A stretch of 40,389 nucleotides of DNA from a candidate division FCPU426 bacterium. GTDB lineage: Bacteria; Oederibacteriota; Muellerivitia; Muellerivitales; Muellerivitaceae. The stretch lies in assembly GCA_030041545.1 (NCBI GenBank), contig JASHNQ010000047.1, positions 1 through 40,389 of the forward strand, given 5' to 3'. Below, piece after piece: positions 27,181 through 35,313 of the stretch. The position numbers were made by a program, and so were the translations under genes. Position 1 is the first letter of the stretch; every line of letters starts with the position of its first letter. The notes under the pieces were generated by a model. The model searched no databases. It was not told where the DNA came from and saw only the letters and a list, made by a program, of their open reading frames with translations.

Positions 27181-27259
27181 GCCACAGATGAATGGGATGT
27201 ATGGGATAAAATTTCTTTGGTTTATTTTTTCAATCCAATGTATCCCATGTATCTGTGGC
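27181..27259. repeat. GCCACAGAT-type intergenic inverted repeat
   Basis: GCCACAGAT (27181-27189) pairs with ATCTGTGGC (27251-27259); inner arms GGGATGTATGGGATA and TATCCCATGTAT continue the symmetry imperfectly around an AT-rich loop. Lies between the secreted protein and the HAD gene. Confidence 0.8.
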
Positions 27260-27315
27260 CAAATTGTTTTAGATGTTCCCTTGATTTGTCTTAATCCGCG
27301 GCTAGAATCCTGCCC

Positions 27316-28044
27316 ATGAAACCTTCCCGCCTGGTTCTTTTCGACATCGACGGCACGCTCCTCACCACGGTCCGCAAGGCCTGGGAAAACCCCTTCAAGG
27401 ACGCCATGGAGCAGGCCTTCGCCGAGGAGGGCGACCCTCGCCCCATCGACACCGGCCAATACCGTCCCGGCGGCAAGACCGACACCCAGATCATCCATGA
27501 AATTCTCGGTCAAAACGGCGTCGGGGAGGAGTGGATCGGGCAGATACTCCCTAAGATCAAGGCCAAATACCTGGCTCTCCTGAGGGAAGTGGTGGAGGGG
27601 AATCCCGGCTATGTGATCCTCAAGCCGGGCGTGAAGGAACTGTTGGAAGAACTGCACCGCCACCCCGATGTCCTCTTGGGACTTTTAACCGGCAACTTCG
27701 AAGAGGGCGCCCGGATCAAACTGGGCGTGCACGGCTTGAACGGCTACTTCGGCTTCGGGGCTTTTGGGGAGAACGCAAGGCAGCGGTCGGAACTTCCCCA
27801 AAGGGCCGTGGACGCTGCCAAACACCATAAGGGGCATCATTTCACCGCGAAAGAAATCGTCATCATCGGGGACACGCCCAACGACATCCATTGCGGGAGG
27901 CACCTGCATGTGCGCACCATCGCGGTGGCCACGGGGCCTTTCACGTTAGAGCAACTGCAAGCTGAGAAACCAGATTTCGTTTTCAAAGATTTTACTGACC
28001 GGGAAAGGGTCCTATCGGCCATCCTGGACACCTTGTCTCATTAA
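27316..28044 (+). CDS. HAD-superfamily hydrolase, phosphoglycolate-phosphatase-like
   Basis: 242 residues. Motif I FDIDGTLL (about 9-16) carries the nucleophile and acid Asp; motif II LLTGN (about 125); motif IV GDTPNDI (about 187-193); a helical cap lies between I and II. The family dephosphorylates small phospho-metabolites (phosphoglycolate, nucleotides, sugar phosphates); the substrate cannot be read. It is not an MtnC-type enolase-phosphatase by motif layout. Weak ribosome binding site. Confidence 0.85.
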   Translation: MKPSRLVLFDIDGTLLTTVRKAWENPFKDAMEQAFAEEGDPRPIDTGQYRPGGKTDTQIIHEILGQNGVGEEWIGQILPKIKAKYLALLREVVEGNPGYVILKPGVKELLEELHRHPDVLLGLLTGNFEEGARIKLGVHGLNGYFGFGAFGENARQRSELPQRAVDAAKHHKGHHFTAKEIVIIGDTPNDIHCGRHLHVRTIAVATGPFTLEQLQAEKPDFVFKDFTDRERVLSAILDTLSH

Positions 28045-28120
28045 TCCCCAGTAAACCGCTTTCCAACCGCTTTTGCCCTGACACTTTCCTTCGCCCAAGA
28101 TTCCCCTTCGTTGAAACTAC

Positions 28121-28190
28121 GGGGATGGCCGGATGGCAGGCCAGGGCTACCCGTCCGGCGTAGCTTTAGCCAAGCCAGGTGCCCCTGGCC
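28121..28190 (+). promoter_or_regulatory. Leader with alternative hairpins before the cytochrome lipoprotein
   Basis: Two perfect or near-perfect 8-bp pairings are possible: CCGGATGG (28129-28136) with CCGTCCGG (28151-28158, one G-T), and GGCCAGGG (28139-28146) with CCCTGGCC (28183-28190). They interlock, so they would be either a pseudoknot or mutually exclusive. The region is about 90 nt before the ATG at 28283. It lacks the conserved GACGCAAAGCC core of the c-di-GMP riboswitch. Confidence 0.3.
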
Positions 28191-28282
28191 CCCATTCATT
28201 CCTCCCGTCGCCTGTAACCTTTTGCGGGTACCCTTGTATTTATCAGAGCGCTCACTTCGTTAAGGGAACAGGGAGGATTTTC

Positions 28283-28897
28283 ATGAAAAAGGCCTATTCA
28301 TGCGCCGGTTTAATACTGCTCGCGGCCGCTGGTTCGGCGTTTTTGACAGGCTGCCCCAACAACAGTTACGCCCCCACTTCCCCCGGGGTCACCAATACCA
28401 ATACGTTCACGCCGACTCCCACCCCCACCGGTCCCACCGCAACCCCCACGAATACGGCTACTTCCACCGACACGCCCACCATTACCAATACCCCGACCAT
28501 CACCTACACCCCCACGGTCACTTCCACACCCACGATTACTTTCACCCCGACGGCCACGGCCACCCCTCCGTCCTTTGCCAATACGTTGTACCCGATCGTT
28601 TCAAACAATTGCCTTAGCTGCCACGCCAACGGCGGTGAGGGCACCTCCTACATGAACCTGGGCAGTAATCCCACGGCGGCCCAGGTTTACGCGGACTGGG
28701 TTGGCGTCGCGGATAATTCGACCAACAGTTGCGGCATCGCCGATTATGTGGTCGCCGGCAACGCCAACACCAGCCTGATCATCCAAAAACTCAACGGTTC
28801 CTGCTCGCCGTCAATGCCGTATGAGGAGTCTGAATTGAGCACGACCGACATCAATGAGTTCATCGCCTGGGTCAACGCTGGGGCGCCCAACAACTAA
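28283..28897 (+). CDS. Lipoprotein c-type cytochrome with Thr-Pro linker
   Basis: 204 residues from the ATG at 28283, with an excellent GGGAGGA 5 nt upstream (an in-frame extension to 28133 is rejected). Lipobox FLTGC with Cys24 acylated. Residues about 30-95 are a TPT linker (TFTPTPTPTG, TPTITNTPTITYTP). The C-terminal domain has one haem site, CLSCH (about 111-115), followed by NGGEGTSYMNLG and a helix ending ELSTTDINEFIAWVNAGAP, as in small monohaem cytochromes of the planctomycete-type group. A distal Met (SMPYEE) may be the sixth ligand. Probably tethered outside the cell or in the periplasm by the linker. It converges on the cytochrome-porin gene next door. Confidence 0.85.
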   Translation: MKKAYSCAGLILLAAAGSAFLTGCPNNSYAPTSPGVTNTNTFTPTPTPTGPTATPTNTATSTDTPTITNTPTITYTPTVTSTPTITFTPTATATPPSFANTLYPIVSNNCLSCHANGGEGTSYMNLGSNPTAAQVYADWVGVADNSTNSCGIADYVVAGNANTSLIIQKLNGSCSPSMPYEESELSTTDINEFIAWVNAGAPNN

Positions 28898-28921
28898 TCC
28901 CCCTCCTCCTCCGGTTTTGGG

Positions 28922-28953
28922 GCCCCCGGCTGATGCCGGGGGCTTTTTATTTT
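28922..28953 (+). terminator. Intrinsic terminator after cytochrome lipoprotein
   Basis: 9-bp stem GCCCCCGGC with GCCGGGGGC, TGAT loop, then TTTTTATTTT. Confidence 0.93.
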
Positions 28954-29062
28954 GTACGCTGTAGCTGGGGAATCCCCATGGGAAAAATGAATTGAATTAA
29001 GGAAGGCCGCCAAGGGGAAGCCCGCCTCCCGGGTGAAGGAGCGGGCCTCAGGCAAGGTCGAC

Positions 29063-30250
29063 TCAATAAAACATGTAAGCGTCCGCCAGGAGGCTGTAAC
29101 TGGGGTCGTTCAGGGCCAGGTCGGGCGCGGTGCGTTGGAAGTCGATTTGGGTTTTCAAATTACGGATGGGGTAGCAGCGGAGGCTGAGCACTTGGCGGGT
29201 TTCATCAAAGGCACTCTCATACAATGAATCAATGAATCTCTCGGTGACGAGGCGTAGGTAGATGTCGTCACCCAGGTCCACCTCCCCGCTGACGTGATAG
29301 GCCGTCAGGTTGTCGCGCTCAATCCCGTTGTTGATAAAACCCGGCAGGAATTGGGTCGGTTCGGTGGATCCCATGTCGTACTCGGCCAGGAGCACGACGG
29401 GCCCCATCCTTCCCCAGCCGTAGGCGTTGTAAATCAAGGTTTGGGCGCTGGCAGGGACGCTGGTTTGAGTGCCGCCAGGTTCATCCAGGTTGGCGGCGCA
29501 GAGGGAGCCGCCGACCGTGAAATCGGAGAAACACACCCCGCCCTTGGCGGTGAAGGTCTTCTCGTTCATCACCACTCCACCCGCCGCGTTGGTCACGGGG
29601 CCGGCGTCCCCATTGGTAAGGGCCGCGTTAAAGAAGAAGGGATAGGGATAAACGCCGGCCTCCACCGCGCTGATGGGGGGGCTGGCGAAGGTAAAACCAA
29701 GGGGCGCGCGGATCAGGCTGTTGTCGTCGGAAAGGGTGAGGCCGTAGGGAGGGAGGAAGTCCCCGAACTTGACGTAGGCGCCCTCCGGCAGGTTCGAGAC
29801 CAGGCCGTAGGCTTCCTTGGTGGAGTTGGAATCCAGGCGGTAAGTAAAAACCCCCGAAACCACCTCGTTGGCCTTCACTTGGAAGGAAAAATCCTGGCGG
29901 CTGAGGGCCCCGCCGGAGGTAAAGGCGCTGGTGTTCTGGTTTCCGGGACCGGAAGTGTTGAAATTCTGGGTGGTGAGGTAACCCTCGTGGACATCCAAAC
30001 CGATGGCGACAAAGGAAGGGGTGGAATGCTGGATTTTTTGGGCCTCCTCGGAAATACCTTGCCAGTCGAAGGCTTGGAGGCTGTTGCCATAATTTTTCCC
30101 GAAATCGTTACGCAGGAATCCGCCCGTCTGGTTGACGTGGCAGGCGTTGCAATTGACCCCCTTCCAAGCCGCCAGGTAGGGCTCAGCCCAAGCGCCGGAG
30201 GCCCCCCAGGCCAAAACCACCATCAACGCCCCCGACCAGCGCTTTTTCAT
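29063..30250 (-). CDS. Monohaem cytochrome-porin fusion (Cyc2-like architecture)
   Basis: 395 residues from the ATG at 30250 with GGGAGGA 5 nt upstream. A signal peptide (about 22 residues, GAWA-E) is followed at once by one c-type haem motif CNACH (34-38) and the segment GGFLRNDFGKNYGN. The rest (about 85-395) alternates aromatic and polar residues in strands and ends in aromatic residues (AYMFY), as in outer-membrane beta-barrels. Fusion of one CXXCH domain to a barrel is the layout of Cyc2 iron oxidases and of related delta-proteobacterial proteins; length is also similar (about 400). Overall identity to Cyc2 cannot be judged here. Likely role: electron transfer across the outer membrane. 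Neighbouring cytochrome lipoprotein supports a redox context. Confidence 0.7.
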   Translation of the reverse strand: MKKRWSGALMVVLAWGASGAWAEPYLAAWKGVNCNACHVNQTGGFLRNDFGKNYGNSLQAFDWQGISEEAQKIQHSTPSFVAIGLDVHEGYLTTQNFNTSGPGNQNTSAFTSGGALSRQDFSFQVKANEVVSGVFTYRLDSNSTKEAYGLVSNLPEGAYVKFGDFLPPYGLTLSDDNSLIRAPLGFTFASPPISAVEAGVYPYPFFFNAALTNGDAGPVTNAAGGVVMNEKTFTAKGGVCFSDFTVGGSLCAANLDEPGGTQTSVPASAQTLIYNAYGWGRMGPVVLLAEYDMGSTEPTQFLPGFINNGIERDNLTAYHVSGEVDLGDDIYLRLVTERFIDSLYESAFDETRQVLSLRCYPIRNLKTQIDFQRTAPDLALNDPSYSLLADAYMFY

Positions 30251-30495
30251 GTTTCCTCCCGGTGGATTGCGGCTTTCCCCCCTAAAGGAGGCCTTTGGTT
30301 GCCGCGTGATGAGGGATACCCCGTCTTCCACCCGCCTTCGCCCGTGGGGCTCCCTAATGAATACCGTTTCGCGGCCCTAAAGTTTCAAAAGGACGCCCCT
30401 AAAAACCGTATTCCGGGCCAGGGGGCCTGGAAACCCCTCCCAAAAGGCCTGGCGGGTGCTATAGTTTTGGACTCCATTTTCCCAGCGAGGTTGCC

Positions 30496-31320
30496 ATGAT
30501 CCCTATCCGCCTGGCCCACAGCCCCGACGCCGACGACGCCTTTATGTTTTACGGCCTGGCCAAGGGCAAGATCGACACCGAGGGCATCGAGTATGAGCAC
30601 ATCCTCAAGGACATCCAGACCCTCAATGTATGGGCCCGGGAAGGCCTCATGGAGGTGACCGCCCTTTCGGCCCACGCCTACGCCTACGTCAAGGACAAGT
30701 ACGCCCTCCTGACGCACGGGGGAAGCATCGGCAAAAACTACGGCCCCATGGTGGTGGCCAAGGAAGCGCGGCCCATCGAATCATTCAAACGGATCGCGGT
30801 GCCCGGCAAAATGACCAGTGCCTACCTGGCCCTGAGATTGCGCCACCCGGATTTCGAGGAAGTGGTCATGAACTTCGACGCCATCCAGCCCGCGGTGGCC
30901 AAGGGGGAAGTGGAAGCCGGGCTTCTCATCCACGAGGGACAATTGACCTACCAGGATGACGGGCTGAAATGCGTGGTGGAACTGGGCCAATGGTGGTTCG
31001 AGAAAACCCAATTGCCCCTGCCCATGGGCGTCAACGGCATCCGGAGAGACCTGCCGGAGGATGTGAAGAAAAAGGTCTCCAAACACTTGAAACAGTCCAT
31101 CCAATATTCCCTGGACCACCGGGAGGCGGCACTGGACTACGCCCTGGCTTTTGGGCGGGGCCTGGCCCGCGATGTGGCCGACAGGTTCGTGGGCATGTGG
31201 GTCAACGACCGCACGGTGGACATGGGCGAGGAAGGCCAAAACGCCATCAGGGAGTTCTTGAAGAGGGGTGAGGAGAAAAAGTTGATCCCCGTCGTGGGGG
31301 AAATCGAGTTCGTCAGTTAG
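30496..31320 (+). CDS. mqnD: 1,4-dihydroxy-6-naphthoate synthase MqnD (futalosine menaquinone pathway)
   Basis: 274 residues. Converts cyclic dehypoxanthinyl futalosine to 1,4-dihydroxy-6-naphthoate. Seen: AHSPDADDAFMFYGLAKGKI at the N-terminus (family SPCPNDTFIFHAL), GGSIGKNYGPMVV, the IPG-like loop AVPGKMTSAYLAL, and the MqnD-type block GLLIHEGQLTYQDDGL with LGQWWFEKTQLPLPMG. The SPDADDAF variant of the family motif is noted. Periplasmic-binding-protein fold, cytoplasmic. The last 8 bp overlap the 3' end of the converging glycosyltransferase gene. Other mqn genes are not in the window. Confidence 0.85.
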   Translation: MIPIRLAHSPDADDAFMFYGLAKGKIDTEGIEYEHILKDIQTLNVWAREGLMEVTALSAHAYAYVKDKYALLTHGGSIGKNYGPMVVAKEARPIESFKRIAVPGKMTSAYLALRLRHPDFEEVVMNFDAIQPAVAKGEVEAGLLIHEGQLTYQDDGLKCVVELGQWWFEKTQLPLPMGVNGIRRDLPEDVKKKVSKHLKQSIQYSLDHREAALDYALAFGRGLARDVADRFVGMWVNDRTVDMGEEGQNAIREFLKRGEEKKLIPVVGEIEFVS

Positions 31321-33463
31321 TTTTGCCCGCTAAGGCTTTCAGGTTGTCCGCCGCCGAGGTCTTGTCCAGGGAGCAGCGGATGGCCCTCTCGAAATCCTCC
31401 CGCGCCCTGTCTTTTGCCCCCACGACGGCCTCCATTCCGCCCCTCTCATTGTAGAAATAGGCGGTGGGATATCCCAAGGCCAAGGCCTTGTCCAAGGCCG
31501 CGAGGGCCCCTTGGAAATCCTTGAAGGGATGGCGCTCGCCGTAAGCCACGTCGCTGTTATAAGTATTGAAGACCTGGTCCCATAGGCAGGATTCCAGGAA
31601 AGGGTCGCCTTGAACCCAAGGCTCCGCCGCCCACAGGGCTTGGCGCACTTGGTCGTAGGATTGCCTTTCCTTGCGGCGCATCAACACGTCAACCACCCCT
31701 AAGAGCGCTTGGTTCGCGGCCGTCCAGCGGGCCAAAGTATCCCGGTTTTCTTTCGTGACTGGCACGATTTCCAGCATCAGCCCGCCGTACTCGTACGAAC
31801 ACCCCTCGGCTAGCCAAACCCAGCGACCCTCCGGGAAACGCTTCTGGAGGAATGGCTGGTAATTGATATTACAAACCCAGGCGGCCCACTGGGCGTTGGC
31901 CGGGTCCAGCTCCGGGCGCAAGGCGGCATTGAAGGGGTAGGAGGCCACCGTGAGGGATTGGTCCGTCAAATTGTCCTGGAAGGCGGTGAAGACCAGTCCC
32001 GGTCCCGCCTTGCGGCTTTGTTCCTCCAGGAGCGGATAGGCGCGGGCGTACTCGACGGATTTGCCGATAGGGGGCCATGCTTCCTGGTGGGTTGTCCAAA
32101 GGTGGTGATAGGGGCCCAAAAGGTGGTAGGCATCCAGCGCGGCGCAGGTCAAGAGGGCCAACAAAACCACTTTCCCCCGGGCCAGGGGCGGGAGGACGCC
32201 GGCCAGGGCCTGGAGTCCCATGGCGGAGCAAAAAAGAGCCAGGGGGAGGCATTGGATAACCCGCAGGGCATTGACGGAAAAAGCCAGAAGCCCCGGCATC
32301 AGAAAGAGGACCATAGCCAGGGTCACCCCCACGCCTATCTTCCGGGATTCGGGCCGGAAAAGGGCCGCCCATCCAATCCAGAAAAAGGACGCCGCCAAGG
32401 GGTCCAGCAGTCCCCCCCAGGTGGAACTATAAAAGTAATAATGGGGATCGCCCCACAATAGCACCCTCAAGTAACGGATGGGGGAAAGCAACAAAATGAG
32501 GCCTGCGTCCGGTTGGGAGAAGACCGAGTTGGCGGACAAGTAGCTTCCATAGCCATTCTGGATCATGACCCCCACCAAGGGCGCCAAGCTCACGAGAAGG
32601 GCGGCCATGAAGGCCCCAAAGGGCCTGCGGAATCCCCTGGTTTTCCATAGCACCACCGCGGCCGCGAACAGCGCCACCGGCGGCCAGGAAAGGTAGGTGT
32701 AAAAACCCCCTCCGGCGATAAGTCCCAGGAAAAAGGCGGGGAGGATCTCCCGCCCCCTTTCGGCGGCCAGGAAACGTCCCGCCGCGGCCAGGGCCAGGCA
32801 GGTCCACGGAAAAACCAAAACGGCGGGATGGGAGTAACGGCCCGCCAAAAGCGGCCAAAACCCAAAGCCCAGTCCGAAGGCCAGCAGGAAAGAGAAGGAT
32901 TTGGAAAAGTACCTCCTGCATTCCCGGTAGGCCAGGGTGAAGGGCAGGAAGGAAAGAAGGGCCGGAAGCAGCCACAGGCTCCGCAGGGAAGGGCCCATGA
33001 GCTTGAACAAGGCCACCTCCAGCCAAAAGAAAAAAGGGGGCATCTGGCTGCAATAAGACAGGATGTTCCAATGCCAATGGCGGGAAAGCTCCAATGCGAT
33101 AAAAGCGTGGACGCCCTCGTCCACGCCGGGCCAAACGCTCAGGCTCGTCAGGAAGGCCAGGCGCAGCCCCAGGGCCAGCCCAACCAGGAGGATCCAAAGA
33201 ATCCAACCCGGGGACTTAAAGGCTTCGAGGCGGTAGAGGAGATCGGTCTTCCCCGGCCTTTCCTCGAAAGCCGCCCCGATCATGAACAGGAACGGCAGGG
33301 CGACCAGGAAGAGTCCGACCCAAATCGAGGCTCGAGTGGAAAGACCGGCAAAGGATAAAAGAAGGTGGCCGGTTAAAAGGAGGATAAAACAGGGTACCAG
33401 CAGCCGGGCATCCCAACCGATGGGGGAAGCGGCGGTTTTGCGGTCTTCCGATCCCTTTCTCAA
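31313..33463 (-). CDS. GT39-like membrane glycosyltransferase with C-terminal TPR (paralogue)
   Basis: 716 residues; TTG start with AAAGG 6 nt upstream. Same plan as the 15382-17493 protein: polytopic N-terminal part with outer-loop acidic pair WPGVDEGVHAFIALEL (about 114) and MPPFFFWLEV, soluble domain (about 460-640), and TPR-like tail (YFYNERGGMEAVVGAKDRAR, then DFERAI). The DE pair is the usual catalytic Asp-Glu of GT39/GT83 enzymes, where the paralogue has DD. Monocistronic, converging on mqnD. Confidence 0.75.
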   Translation of the reverse strand: MRKGSEDRKTAASPIGWDARLLVPCFILLLTGHLLLSFAGLSTRASIWVGLFLVALPFLFMIGAAFEERPGKTDLLYRLEAFKSPGWILWILLVGLALGLRLAFLTSLSVWPGVDEGVHAFIALELSRHWHWNILSYCSQMPPFFFWLEVALFKLMGPSLRSLWLLPALLSFLPFTLAYRECRRYFSKSFSFLLAFGLGFGFWPLLAGRYSHPAVLVFPWTCLALAAAGRFLAAERGREILPAFFLGLIAGGGFYTYLSWPPVALFAAAVVLWKTRGFRRPFGAFMAALLVSLAPLVGVMIQNGYGSYLSANSVFSQPDAGLILLLSPIRYLRVLLWGDPHYYFYSSTWGGLLDPLAASFFWIGWAALFRPESRKIGVGVTLAMVLFLMPGLLAFSVNALRVIQCLPLALFCSAMGLQALAGVLPPLARGKVVLLALLTCAALDAYHLLGPYHHLWTTHQEAWPPIGKSVEYARAYPLLEEQSRKAGPGLVFTAFQDNLTDQSLTVASYPFNAALRPELDPANAQWAAWVCNINYQPFLQKRFPEGRWVWLAEGCSYEYGGLMLEIVPVTKENRDTLARWTAANQALLGVVDVLMRRKERQSYDQVRQALWAAEPWVQGDPFLESCLWDQVFNTYNSDVAYGERHPFKDFQGALAALDKALALGYPTAYFYNERGGMEAVVGAKDRAREDFERAIRCSLDKTSAADNLKALAGKTN

Positions 33464-33522
33464 AGAAACCTTTCTTAAAAGCGGGTTGGTTTAAAACAAG
33501 GTATAGTATAACCGTTTCCAAC

Positions 33523-33906
33523 ATGATCCCTGGGGGATGGATAAAATTGACCCACCGCCGATGGAACCTCTATATCGCCGAATGCGCGGACGGCTCCTAT
33601 TACACGGGCATCGCCAAGGACGTGGAAAAACGCATCGAGGCCCACAATTCGGGAAAGGGCGCCAAATACACCGCCACCCACGGACCGGTGAGGCTGGTGT
33701 TCCAGGAGCCCCAGGCCAACTACTCGGCGGCCTTGCGGCGGGAGTGCCAGGTCAAGACGCTCCCGAAAGAACGCAAGGTCCAATTCGTACAGGGCAGGAA
33801 ACTGAAGAAACCCACGAAAAAAGCGGGAATGAGTTTTCAAAAAAATAAAAAGAGAAAAGCAATCAAACCCAATATGCTCATTTCGAGCCAAGCGAGGGAA
33901 GCATGA
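33523..33906 (+). CDS. GIY-YIG domain protein (UPF0213/YhbQ-like)
   Basis: 127 residues. WNLYIAECADGSYYTGIA is the GIY-YIG-like signature; RIEAHNSGKGAKYTATHGP and the following conserved Arg/Glu region fit the short single-domain nuclease group. A Lys/Arg-rich tail extends from about 95. Start uncertain: ATG 33523, or a TTG eight codons later. Its stop overlaps the next start (ATGA), so translation is coupled. Confidence 0.82.
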   Translation: MIPGGWIKLTHRRWNLYIAECADGSYYTGIAKDVEKRIEAHNSGKGAKYTATHGPVRLVFQEPQANYSAALRRECQVKTLPKERKVQFVQGRKLKKPTKKAGMSFQKNKKRKAIKPNMLISSQAREA

Positions 33907-34463
33907 ACGAGGACAACCTAACCCAAGACGAAATCAGGCCCTCGAGGCCGTTAACCCCCGTCCAGAAGCAATGGCTGACGGTCCTCGGTGTGCTTTGCCT
34001 GATGGCAGGTTCCTTTTTCGCGGGACGCTACACAGCCCCCGCCCCAACCCCGCCTTCCAATCCTGTTGTCCAAATTCCCACGCCCATGCCCATGGGAACT
34101 CCGGTGCCGGTTCCCGAATCGGCCTTGGCCATGATCGACTTCACGGGTGTCTCCGCGGCGAAGAAGGCCGAAGTTTTGGATTATTTCAACACCCATTTAT
34201 GCCAGTGCGGGTGCAAGATGACGGTGGCTGAATGCATGGTCCGCGACCCCAACTGCCCCTTCTGGAAGGACCACGTCACCCAGTTCCAAAAGGCCTTGGG
34301 CAACGGCCGGAAGCCGAAACTTGCCATGGCCCGCCGGCCATCCGTGATGATGGCTCCCGGGGCATCCAATGGATTCACCATGCCCAACGGGGCTGCTAAT
34401 GGCCTTGTCCTTCCTCCCAGCGGGTCCAATGGATTCAGCCCTCCACCGTCCACATCCAAATAA
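33903..34463 (+). CDS. Membrane-anchored protein with CxCGC cysteine domain
   Basis: 186 residues. One TM helix at about 22-42 (LTVLGVLCLMAGSFFAG), a Pro-rich linker, then a small domain (about 75-135) holding LCQCGCKMTVAEC, followed by CPFWKDH. This resembles the short Cys-rich CPCGC domains found near or fused to thioredoxin-like and cytochrome-maturation proteins; I infer metal or redox binding, not proven. The tail (about 145-186) is low-complexity with three near-repeats of SNGF/ANGL. Coupled to the GIY-YIG gene by a 4-bp overlap. Confidence 0.7.
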   Translation: MNEDNLTQDEIRPSRPLTPVQKQWLTVLGVLCLMAGSFFAGRYTAPAPTPPSNPVVQIPTPMPMGTPVPVPESALAMIDFTGVSAAKKAEVLDYFNTHLCQCGCKMTVAECMVRDPNCPFWKDHVTQFQKALGNGRKPKLAMARRPSVMMAPGASNGFTMPNGAANGLVLPPSGSNGFSPPPSTSK

Positions 34464-34499
34464 AATTAAAAAGAACCCTTAGGCTTTGGAAAGGCAGCC

Positions 34500-35285
34500 A
34501 TGAGCCTGAACATCCTGGAAGTGGGCGCGGCGCTGGTCTTTAAAGACAGGAAATTCCTCATCACCCAGCGCAAACCGGAGGATTCCTTCGGGGGCTACTG
34601 GGAGCTGCCGGGAGGGAAGAAGGAACCCACCGAGTCCCTGGAGGAATGCGTGGTCCGGGAACTGAGGGAGGAACTGGACATCGAGGTGGAGATCCGCCAC
34701 TTCTTCCGCATCCTCACCTACCATTACCCCCAACGTTCGGTGCGGCTCAACATCTTTTTTTGCTCCCACAAGAGCGGCGAGCCCAAGGCCATCGAGTGCC
34801 AGGCTTTCGCCTGGGTGTCCCCCCCGGACCTTCTCCAATACAAGTTCCCGGACGCGGACCAAAGCCTGATCGCGGAGCTTTCCCAGAGGGACGATTGGGA
34901 CGCGTACCTGGAAAACCAGAAATATCCCCACGAGTACCTGGAAGGCATCCGCCTTTTCAACGCGGGGGATTATTTCGAGTGCCACGAGATGCTGGAGGAT
35001 ATGTGGCACCCGGCCGAGGGGCAGGAGCGCCTGCACTACCAGGGCCTGATCCAGGCCGCCATCGCCCTGGAACATTTCCGAAAGGGCAATTGGACCGGCG
35101 CCATGGGGCTTTACGAGAAGGCCTGCGAGAAATGGGCCCAATTGCCGCCCCAATACATGGGGGTTGATTTGAAGTGGCTCAAGGAAAAACTGGACGTGTT
35201 TTTCGGGCAGGTCCAAAAGGCCGGGCCCGTAGGAATGAGGGGAGTGGACATGGGTTTAGTGCCGAAAATTACACTCCCCGAATAG
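34500..35285 (+). CDS. Nudix hydrolase fused to DUF309
   Basis: 261 residues; ATG preceded by GGAAAGG. The Nudix box is complete (GGKKEPTESLEE, then RELREELDI, about 37-60), within a MutT-like domain (1-130). That domain normally removes oxidised nucleotides such as 8-oxo-dGTP. Residues about 140-235 match DUF309: RLFNAGDYFECHEMLEDMW, then LIQAAIALEHFRKGNW. DUF309 is a helical domain of unknown function with a conserved HE pair (here CHEMLE). The fusion is uncommon as far as I know. Short space to the preceding gene (36 bp) suggests an operon. Confidence 0.88.
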   Translation: MSLNILEVGAALVFKDRKFLITQRKPEDSFGGYWELPGGKKEPTESLEECVVRELREELDIEVEIRHFFRILTYHYPQRSVRLNIFFCSHKSGEPKAIECQAFAWVSPPDLLQYKFPDADQSLIAELSQRDDWDAYLENQKYPHEYLEGIRLFNAGDYFECHEMLEDMWHPAEGQERLHYQGLIQAAIALEHFRKGNWTGAMGLYEKACEKWAQLPPQYMGVDLKWLKEKLDVFFGQVQKAGPVGMRGVDMGLVPKITLPE

Positions 35286-35313
35286 GACACATGAGCTGGC
35301 CAAAACTATCATT

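Noticed and set aside
27316-28044. HAD protein as the missing MtnC of methionine salvage
   Set aside because: Its motif layout fits phosphoglycolate-phosphatase-type HADs and it lies 10 kb from mtnBD; no specific evidence for enolase activity.
28081-28190. c-di-GMP riboswitch before the cytochrome gene
   Set aside because: The conserved GACGCAAAGCC core and the tetraloop receptor are not found.
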